DNA of 64,000 bases from positions 13,082,001 to 13,146,000 of the forward strand of contig CM060200.1 in assembly GCA_030562195.1 (NCBI GenBank), written 5' to 3'. Positions within the stretch are counted from its first letter, which is position 1, and every line of letters starts with the position of its first letter. Source of the DNA: Nipponacmea schrenckii (Eukaryota > Mollusca > Gastropoda > Lottiidae). This document shows positions 55,261-64,000 of the stretch, piece after piece. Made by a program: the position numbers and the translations under genes. Under the pieces are notes generated by a model. It was not told the DNA's origin. It worked only from the letters and a program-made list of their open reading frames with translations, and did no database searches.

Positions 55261-56101
55261 GTGAGCACAATATGTGTGTTTAAATGATGTGTTTTATAAT
55301 TTTAAAACTTAAGACATAATTTATATCATGTGTTTTATTATATGTTTTTATTACTGAATGAGCATGGTTTATTACAGAATGTAGTATTTATTGTTGTATA
55401 TGTGAACATTAGAATGTTGTGTTGTATGAAGTGTTATAGAATGTGTTTTATATTGTTATATACTAGAACAATATAGTCTATAACTGTTAACGTTTCCTAA
55501 TTCTCGGAATGCCTATATTGCAACCACTGTATTGGGCCTGTATCTCTAGCATTAGATACATTTTCTTTTGTATTTACATCAACTTTTGTTTTCACGCATT
55601 TAGCGTGTAATGCCTAGGTCTGGTAAAATCTCTTCTGTGTTTTTAAGAACACCTGATGAAAAAGTAGCCTTCATGTATTGTAATTGCAAAATTTTCCTTA
55701 TTGCTCAATGAACTTCATTAACAGTCATTTTTTGAACAGTAATAATACTCCCATTCCGTATTCTGATATAACTTAAGCATTAGTTGTTTTAATGAATACA
55801 GATATGCAAAAGAACCTTTTAATGGAAAAGAATAAAATGAAATAAAAACATGGTCAGTTTAATGCAAAGATTACTAGTACAAAAGAAAGACTCTCTATTA
55901 CAATTCGATTTCCATCTGAATCTTTGCGATTTTTTTCACCCCTTAATCTCCATCTTGATTGAGTCCGAATTTAATTAATTGTTTCCAAGTCACTTTTGTC
56001 CTAACTATATCTTCTGCCACCTTTTATATGACGTCATGAGATAAAAGTACACCACGGTATATTGCACACAGACACGTTTGGTTACATTTTAAAATCAAAT
56101 T
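55261..56101. other. Intergenic between minisatellite and GPR157-like gene
   Basis: No gene seen. The right end should hold the 3' UTR of the minus-strand receptor. A TGACGTCA palindrome lies at 56029-56036, with no further support for function. Confidence 0.4.
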
Positions 56102-58819
56102 TCAATCTCGCTCAAAAACAACTTCGTCCTCCATCATGGACGACTCAACTGTTGGTAAATCTAAATTCAAATCGGATAAATTGAGCTCGTCCAATCTGGG
56201 TTTCTTCTTATATTTACCGCGTACACGGAATATCTTAGGCGCTGATAAATGACCATCTAGATCCCTCTTTCTTCTACACCAACAAATATTACAATGCAAG
56301 TTAATCCATCTTGTTATTTTAGCTTTGACCAGTTTCGTTGTTAAACAGAATAAAATACAGTTGACGAAACCTTGAGAATTATCAGTAAGCCCCTGTAATA
56401 TAATTATTAAATTGAGATATTAACACACAATATATTCCAGGTGATAATGATCTTTTAAAAAACTATTTGCCATCCGACGGTTGCCTTGCAGAAACTTAAG
56501 GCGCGTATTAAAAGTGTCCGCAATACACCCAAGAAATTTAGATTCTACATTTGAATCTCTTTTTAAGATCTCGCAATTGGCAAAATTTGAAAACTGTCTA
56601 ACCTTCAACAAGTCTACCGCTTACTTCTGGGGACCGATAGATTTGGGGGGATTTTAAGAACATTAACCTTTTCTTAACCAAATTCTATCACATCTCAACC
56701 CCAGATGACTTATAAGGATTTCTCTTTAGGTATCTGAATTGCCACAAAATGCGAATCTGATTTAAATGCTGATATTGATAATTCCTTTTAAATTTTCCGT
56801 ACAATTCATGATCTTAACACATTTTAATGCACACAGGGGTCTAGGACACTGAAATTTTAAACCAATCAAATTATCAGTGAGAAACTCGTGGGTTTACTTG
56901 TGATCGCACCGTGGGTCAATTTTACGGTTCATACTTGATTTTGGTGTCCTGTATACCTTCATTATCAGCAACCAACTCGTTCCTGAATCATGGAGATTTA
57001 TTTTGGTAACGAGTTGTTCTAGGATGAAATAAAGTGCTCCCCAGAACTGTAAACAAACAAATATAGCTGGTATATATCGGAGTTGTTTATTTACTGTTTG
57101 TATTGCCATATCTTCTATAACTTCACTACTATTCATAGCTTTATTGTGACTTTTCTGAAAAAATTGAAACGAAGCATAATTATTTGGTCACTCACCATTC
57201 AAAAAAATACTACCGCTTATTTGAATAACCAATTTAATACTTAGCATAAATAACAGGATCCATTAAATCTAAAAACACTAAGAACGCTTAAAATTGTTAA
57301 AGTGTTTTTAAATGATAATTAGATAAATGAAATTCATTGCAATATAAATGGATTCTGTTTAATTTCGACACCAGTTCACTGAGACTTTGAATTGCTTGTT
57401 TATTCTAAGAGGCACGTGGTATTCCTTAAAGAAGATATTCAAAAACCAAAAAATAGGAACATGGAGGCTAATAATCTTATATAAAACGTTACCATTGATT
57501 AAGAAATTGAGCAATTAAATATATTATTCATACCATCGTATACCGTCGTAGGTCGAAAGTGCTAACACTGATTCAAGATTCTAGCTCCTTTACAATGCCA
57601 CTGACAGTTTCTGCTAGTGGTGATGGAGCTGATTACCTTTTCTCCAAGAACACTGTACGATTATGATTTCAATGTTAAGCGTCCAATTGTACAATTGTTT
57701 CATAAATATTCATATTGTACAGCTTTATGATTAGGAATATAGAATTGTTTACCTGTCTATATACACTTATAGTCAATACCAGAAATAACATAAAACAGAA
57801 TATCAAAGAAGAAAAGGCCCAGCCTTCTACAGTCATCATATACCATTGCTTCCTATTTTCTACTCTATCACTTATCCAACACCATGTAGGCTGATTATAT
57901 TTTAATACATAGCCTAAATCATAGCCTATCACATCTGATAATCCAGCCGATACAGCTACAATAGCTGGAATGGAGAAATGGGTCATATAGAAGAATCCAC
58001 GTCCATACTTCGGTGTATATCAGTTTTATGTGATTTAGAAAGATAAAAAGGGAATCAATGGACACAGTAAGAAGTCGGTCTTGAATCAGATGAACCATCA
58101 CAGCACGAATCAAAGGAAATAAATAAACCATTGCTCATATTGCACACACTTTTCATCATGAAAAAGGATACATGACTGATTCCACCCTGCAATGCTGAGT
58201 GTAATTGGTTCAGTACCATTTGTAAATACAGAAATTAAATTGGATTTTCAGATATCATGCGGACTTTCCTTCGCATTTAATCAGTTTTTAGAAAGGCATG
58301 CCACAATCATGTTGTTTACTATCAAGTTAATGTTAGGTCATTGAAATTTCATATAAAGGAAAATTTGACCTTACCTGGCATTACCCAACAGAACACATGG
58401 AAAAATACTAATAATTTAGTGCCAATAGTCAACGAACGTAACACCACACTTAGAAATAGATGAAACGATATGACATCTGTCCACAAAAAACAACAAATTC
58501 TCGAATAGATGACCAATACACTGGATACTTGGCATAATATGTCTCTTTGGTCAAATAAAGTTAAACTTTTAAAATACGTGGCTGCTTGTAAGATGCCTCC
58601 TAACGATTGCATGAAATTTGCTATACTCAGGTATAGCAGCAACTTTCTGCTGGTAGTCCTTACGCCCGGATATATCCAGAAACATGCTACGATAAATAAA
58701 CAGGAGAGTATAGACGAAAACGATGTTATATGCACCAATATAACATAGGTAGCATCTAATGGCGATATCGGTGTTACTGTGTTATGGAATTGTATGGAAT
58801 CGTTGTAGTAAATCTTCAT
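56102..58819 (-). CDS. GPR157: GPR157-like G protein-coupled receptor (four exons)
   Basis: Seven-transmembrane receptor of the cAMP-receptor-like group that includes vertebrate GPR157, reported to signal through Gq-type G proteins and to localise to cilia; its ligand is not known to me. Exons on the minus strand: 58375-58819, 57753-57964, 56957-57154 and 56102-56392; GT-AG introns, phases 1, 0, 0; 381 residues (human 335). Hydrophobic segments lie near residues 25-50, 58-83, 96-120, 133-157, 190-216, 247-268 and 281-305. Cys96 and Cys177 (in TWCWI) are the likely TM3/loop-2 disulfide. The TSRKLLLYLSIAN and VNCILFCLTT blocks match GPR157. N6-D-S is a possible glycosylation site. Cys319, Cys322 and Cys324 followed by RRKR in the tail suggest palmitoylation. 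The ATG has a strong GCCACC context. Confidence 0.88.
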
Positions 58820-59673
58820 GGTGGCTGTTTAGATATCTGAAAAGGATACAAAATTGGGCTAATCTCATTCTGCTTCATCAATGAAATCATCAATGTACTC
58901 ATTTCAAGTTATTGCGAACTTCGTCTTATACATTGACTACGAAAGCCGTCTTTCTTGTGTCTAACTATAATGGTTGTTTTACCAGATGACGGTGTCAGAT
59001 TTCAGAATGTCAATCTGAAATTTGGTTCGTTAACAATCGAACAAAGGAATATCGACAAAGTCGACGTTTATCATCATCCATTGCTTTAAGTATATTTATA
59101 CCGATAATAGAACTGTAACGGTGTTATTTCTTTACTTGAAGTAATAAAGGCCACTGAAATTAAATTTTTTAACGTGCCAATCAGAGTAAGTTATTGGTAT
59201 ATCATCGTTTAGAATCTAAAGTTACTTACCTAATTTATAGTTGCCCTGCAAATTTTGACACGTCTCCACAATGTAAAACCTCATCATATTATCTGTATGA
59301 CTAATACGAATCCAAGTTGAATTGTTGTGTGTATATTATAAATAGGTCCCATCTCTATTATGATATCTTATCAATAACCCAGGTAGAACAAGGTTCATTC
59401 TGATAACAGCATCCTTTAATATCATGCATGTCCTGCTGGATATACATTTTAACTTAAATTAGTGTTCTTCAACTAAAGTTATCAAGGAGGTAAAAGTGCA
59501 TATCACGATATTAGCATTAATATATCCCGAGTATGAGTATGAATAATGATAAGTAGTTGGGGAGAAATAAGATTGGAGGATGTCACACAGGGACAACTTT
59601 AGCCGGCGAGTAACAAAATAACCGCCTTAAACCAAACAGACTGTCGACGACGCAGAAGGCAAACAAACGAGAG
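58820..59673. other. Upstream region of GPR157-like gene
   Basis: Expected promoter and 5' UTR of the receptor. AT-rich; no TATA box close to the start and no other gene seen. Confidence 0.4.
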
Positions 59674-59835
59674 ATAATAATAATAATAATAATAATAAAC
59701 TCTTTATTTTACATGGGTCAGAATTAGGCCCAATACACAAGGACATGGTCCTGTCTCACATTCAGCCCATGGGGCAATACATTGGAAAAAAAAAAGAAAA
59801 AAAGAAAAAAATCGAAAATACATAATATCTCAATA

Positions 59836-59996
59836 TACAATTCGTCTGAAATACTAAAAATACACAAGTACATGTGTATCAAATGGACAGATCTATGTTC
59901 CGGCGATCAAGTACATGACCACAAAATAAATATACAATACTCCACGTACAATTTGTTTAAAAATACACAAGTACATGTGCATGAAATGGACAGATT
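59836..59996. repeat. Internal duplication in LINE 3' UTR
   Basis: Two copies (about 59836-59892 and 59947-59996) share ATACACAAGTACATGTG and GAAATGGACAGAT-like words; a third partial copy of TACAATTTGTTTA follows. Confidence 0.7.
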
Positions 59997-60322
59997 TTCA
60001 ACCTACAATTTGTTTATAAAATGGATGTAATACATAAGAATTGCCAAATAGTGCATGTGCTGCGAGCGGGCTACCCAACCCTACTCCATTTATTTTCTTA
60101 TTTTCCCCGACAGTAATAATTAAGATTTTCAAAAAAGTTCAAGTTAGGCTAAAATAGAATTGTTGGTGGTGATATACCTGTGAGAAAGGGAAAAATAAAA
60201 TTAATAAATTACTTAAATCATTAAATCATGGAGAAAAACAATTGTTAAGATAGCCATCATAGCCATCAGCAAGTAAGCCTATAGTTGGTGAAAAGAATAC
60301 CCGTGTATAACAGGAAGTATGC

Positions 60323-61640
60323 TTATGTTAATGAAAGATTACCAAGAATCATCCTTCGAAAAGTCTTAAAATCTGATGCTGATTTAATATTTTCGTCTAG
60401 ACCATTCCATAAAATTGATCCTTTGTATTTAATACTTTGTTTAATCAAATTGATTCTTGGTTTTTGCACCACAAGTTTTGAATTTATGCTAGAATAAGGC
60501 GTCTGTTTATAGCTAAAGAGGCTTGAAAGGTAGGAAGGAGACAAGTTGTTCAGAGTTTTATACATAAATTTATACGAATTAAAATTATGCCTGGTTTTGA
60601 TGTCAAAAATATTAAGCCTTTTAAGATTCAGTGACAAATCAGTATTATACTTAGAACCAAGAATTAATTTAAAAGCAATTTTTTGTTGCCTGTGTAAAAT
60701 ATCGGCCGATGCAATGTCGTGCGAAACCCAAATAGTTGAACAATAATCCAAATATGGTTGAAAGTGACATTTATAAAAAATAGATCTATATTTTTCAGGC
60801 ATGATCTTTCTTAACTGTCGCAGTTGAAATAACTTCGTATTTAAAATTTTAGCAACGAACTTTACGTGCGGAGTCCATGAGAGATTTTGATTCACAGTAA
60901 CACCTAGTAATTTAAAGTTTTCAACTTGTTCAATAAATTGATTATTAAGTTCAACTGATAAATCTGATGAATATTTTCTTTTTTGAGAAGTTGTAATTAA
61001 CATACATTTGGTCTTATTTTCATTTAAAATCACGACATTAAAGGAACACCAGTTTAAGATTGCATCAGTATCTTCTTGCAATTTTAATTGTATGTCAGTA
61101 ACCGATTTACCAGAAGTATAAATCAACAAGGGACCTAAAATTGATCCTTGTGGTACTCCATACTTTATACTGCGAGAAGACGAAAGAGTTCCATTGACGT
61201 AACAACGCTGACAAGTAACAATTTATGAAGGTTATTAATGCATTCGAAAAATTGTATAGTTTTAGTTTTTCAATAATTATCTCATGGGATATCTCATGGG
61301 AAATCAAATCAAATGCTTTTGTAAAATCAAAGAAAATAGAACCAACAATAAGATTATTATTTACTGCATCATAAACGTTTTCAATTATGTTAGTCATAAT
61401 AAGAGCTGTTTGACAAGAACTATTAGACCTAAAACCAGATTGGTGCGAATACAATAACTTATTATTATTTAAGAAATTATTTATATGTTTTGAATATTGT
61501 CTTTCAAGTGGTTTAGATACACTAGATAGGCTAATACAGAAATTGGTCTATAATTATTAGGATCAGATTTAGCGCCGGATTTATACAGTGGTAAAACTTT
61601 TGCTTCTTTGAATTTATCAGGAAATATATTTGCATCGATC
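60323..61640 (-). pseudogene. Reverse transcriptase remnant of a LINE
   Basis: Decayed ORF2 of a non-LTR retrotransposon; the intact protein would prime reverse transcription at a nicked target. Read rightward to leftward: a first block with KVLPLYKSG and NNYRPISVL (about 61540-61635), a frameshift near 61530, a second block with HQSGFRSNSSCQTAL and the palm motif A FFDFTKAFD (to about 61225, open frame 61107-61454), a second frameshift near 61215, then a third frame with motif B GVPQGSILGPLL. Directly after GPLL the frame continues into IYTSGKS, so the segment carrying the catalytic (Y/F)ADD motif C is absent. The downstream thumb region (WTPHVKFV, YCSTIWVS) runs open to the stop at 60323. 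A 12-bp duplication gives SHEISHEI. The copy cannot encode an active enzyme. Confidence 0.85.
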
Positions 61641-61650
61641 AGGAAATATT

Positions 61651-62290
61651 ATATTCGCGCCGTTGACAAAGACTGTTCATGTACCTCATTAAGTTTGTTG
61701 TTTTGAAAAAAAAAACCTTGCAAAATACAATATCCAATAGCATGAGAAGGGGCTGTTTCAAATCTGATCTTTTCTAGCAAAAAATTATGATAAATCATGA
61801 TAATGAGCGTAAGTAGTGATTGTAGATGTCGATTATGGATAAATGAAAACGTATTGCTTAACTGGGACAGAAGAACTGTTTATTTGTAGTCTTATATTTT
61901 GGACACAATCACTACTTCTCTCCCTTTCTCAGTTGCTGAACGAAAAATAATATCCATATTACCTAATTAATTTCATTACCACTTCATTGTAAATTTAAGT
62001 TGCATCACTGACGAATTATATTGACGATTGTACTAATTCGTATTGGTAACGTCATTATATTTCAGCCGTTGCCATAATACAACTTTGCAAACGCGACGCC
62101 CGGTTCATTAATTTTATAGTTACCAATAATAGGACTCAATTACAGCTACATAGCATAGCTACAAGATTGAAAAGGAAATGTAAGTACATGTAGTTTAATT
62201 TTGTATAAGAAAGTTCTATCTCAATCCTAAGCAACAATATGTGGCCGTACATGTAGATTATTTTCAAGGGCCCCCTATTATTTAAAACAT
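61651..62290. other. Intergenic, no gene seen
   Basis: AT-rich flank of the LINE. The minus-strand ORF 62136-62336 runs into the hairpin below and has no recognisable domain. Confidence 0.4.
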
Positions 62291-62292
62291 TG

Positions 62293-62329
62293 ACCCGATA
62301 CTTACACTCAGGGAGTGTAAGTATCGGGT
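62293..62329. repeat. Perfect 17-bp-stem hairpin, 3-nt loop
   Basis: Left arm ACCCGATACTTACACTC (62293-62309), loop AGG (62310-62312), right arm its exact reverse complement (62313-62329). The flanks carry a loose AAACATT similarity on both sides but no further pairing. Role unknown: a fold-back relic, a structured RNA or chance are all possible. Confidence 0.9.
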
Positions 62330-64000
62330 GAAACATTAGACCTCATGTCCGAACTCTCAAAACAAGTATTATCATATTAATGTTTCTCTTTTAAAGGAGA
62401 AATGTAATACAAGTTCGACAAGCAATAAACATGATATAAAATTATAACTTAGTATCATACCTAGGTCAAGTGGTCTGAGTAGAGGTTATTGTAAACACCA
62501 TAAATGTCACATGCATGTAACCCTTCACCCTGTGTCACTTTATGATAGCGTATTATGTTTGGGATTTCTCCAAAACAGGAAGACAAATAACAAATTCCTA
62601 GATAATTTTGTGGAGAGCAGAGTAAAACTAGAGTGTTTCGTATGAATTGGAAATTTTGCTTTACAAATCATATCGGGATTAGCTATTAGGGCCTAGGGAA
62701 CTTTCTTTGAAGTAAAAGCCTGGGTGACCAGATTAGAATAAAATTGAAGCAGTAACGTCGCCAATCCATTTCTGTGAAAGCAATATCTTGCGATCGGAAG
62801 CTAGAAATCTCCAATAGATATACCAATCTCATTTGCGATCTGAAGTCAAATCAATATAGGTATACACGGAATTAGCCAATTTATACAATTGCAAGTTTAT
62901 TCTGGCATACGGTTCCCTCTATTTTGAAAGAAACAATGTTCTCGCATCGCCCAATTGTTAGAAATAACTGTATCTAAATCTTTATTAATACTGTTTACTT
63001 GTTTTAAGATGGTTGTATTGAAACAATGATTGTTTGATCTAGTAGGACAAAACACGGTCACATATTAACGACGAGGTATGTCTTAGACTGTATAGATATA
63101 ATTAATGTTAACTAAACAATATTGAAGGAGGCGGGTAAATCCTAGTACCAACATCTTATTTTCACTCTTCATCGAAATCTCACACTTTCTGTATCGTTAA
63201 AAAATAATGTTTATTATGTGTCAAATTCCTTTGCTAATGTCAACAATTTAATAGCATTATGCATTACTAGCTATTGCATTTGTTCAATTAAAATTTTAAA
63301 TTTGAATTTAGTTAACGTACATTACATCACTCTGCCAAAATTTTAATAGGATCAATTTTAACTGGATCAAGGCTATTTTCTGAAAACATAATGGTTTCTG
63401 TAAAAATTAGCAAACTATCTTACAGTAAAGAGGAGCTCAGTTCTGGGCGTTAGGCAGTATCTAATCGACTCCATCGCGATTAATGTGACCTTCGGGAAAT
63501 AACTTAAAGTCGGCCACCCACAAAACCCAATAGGAGACTTATACCTTCCACAGCACTGGTGCATATCAAACCATCTCAACCCCGACGATTATTCCACCAT
63601 AAGGTCATTATGTCGCCAGTTAATCCAGTGGGATAGCGCTGTCATTACTAATGATCCCCCAATCGAATGTTCAACCAATTAGAAGTCAGAAATTGGCTGT
63701 TAAAAAACGAAACGTCTAGTGTTATGTTAAATAACCATTATTTCGTGATAAAACCACTTTTTAACAATGTTTAGTTATTGTTATGAAGAATATGACAAGC
63801 AGTGTATAATCACGAGGAACGCCACAGATCTGTGTTTAGTGACATCTCTTGTAGTTGACTTGCAAGCACAATAGCAAACACGGTATCTTCTGTCCAACAA
63901 GGACACATTACTGTTGACTGTTAAATATTTCAATTTTGAACTTCAATGTCATGTCATTATCACTCAGACCAAAATCTCATTTAAAACAGTTGATATAGTA
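62330..64000. other. Intergenic, no gene seen
   Basis: No coding ORF, splice-bounded exon or clear repeat recognised up to the window edge. Confidence 0.45.

Larger units (their letters stand above)
59674..61650 (-). mobile_element. 5'-truncated non-LTR retrotransposon (LINE)
   Basis: Minus-strand element with a (TAA)n/(TTA)n 3' tail at 59674-59699, a 3' UTR of about 0.6 kb and a degenerate reverse-transcriptase ORF (60323 to about 61640). Its last 70 bp are shared with a copy in PIF1 intron 8. The RT order and microsatellite tail are those of CR1/Jockey/I-type LINEs; the clade cannot be fixed by eye. The endonuclease and ORF1 are missing, so the 5' end is truncated near 61650. No target-site duplication was identified. 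Confidence 0.85.

Noticed and set aside
56420..56611. 63-codon minus-strand ORF in GPR157-like intron 3
   Set aside because: Not needed for the receptor, whose phase closes from exon 3 to exon 4; no similarity to receptor tails.
58509..58748. Plus-strand ORF inside GPR157-like exon 1
   Set aside because: Antisense shadow of the receptor exon.

Overview
This is a eukaryotic, animal-type window: AT-rich DNA carrying intron-split genes with GT-AG splice sites, separated by long gene-poor stretches full of micro- and minisatellites. The gene set (beta-tubulin, TTC33, PIF1 helicase, a GPR157-like receptor and a broken non-LTR retrotransposon) is metazoan. The protein matches and repeat-rich, low-GC character suggest a lophotrochozoan invertebrate, perhaps a gastropod mollusc. 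That placement is inference and cannot be settled here.

Layout. Positions 1-23045 hold no gene I can support; they contain a short MITE-like element (681-998), a 2.7 kb pyrimidine-rich minisatellite (11.8-14.5 kb) and a 166-bp tandem duplication (16.2-16.5 kb). A complete three-exon beta-tubulin gene lies on the minus strand (23046-24758) with a TATA box. Positions 24850-43577 are again without a recognisable gene and hold six or seven diverged tandem-repeat patches and a long (ATTT)n/(ATT)n microsatellite.

From 43.5 to 59 kb is the gene cluster. TTC33 (four exons, minus, 43578-45410) is divergent from PIF1 (ten exons, plus, 47123-53146). A 1.5 kb minisatellite with a 30-bp unit follows PIF1, then a GPR157-like seven-transmembrane receptor (four exons, minus, 56102-58819). 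At 59.67-61.65 kb is a decayed LINE reverse-transcriptase fragment on the minus strand with a (TAA)n tail; a short 5'-truncated copy of its 3' end lies in PIF1 intron 8. The last 2.3 kb hold a perfect 17-bp-stem hairpin and no gene.

Exon structures were built by hand: the reading phase closes across every junction in all four genes, giving 446 (tubulin), 251 (TTC33), 628 (PIF1) and 381 (GPR157-like) residues. The genes show no shared pathway; the grouping is positional.

The most unusual structure is in PIF1 intron 6. A 46-bp unit made of the last 36 bases of exon 6 plus the first 10 bases of the intron has been tandemly amplified to about 19 copies, so the real 5' splice site is followed by more than a dozen near-identical decoy donors.
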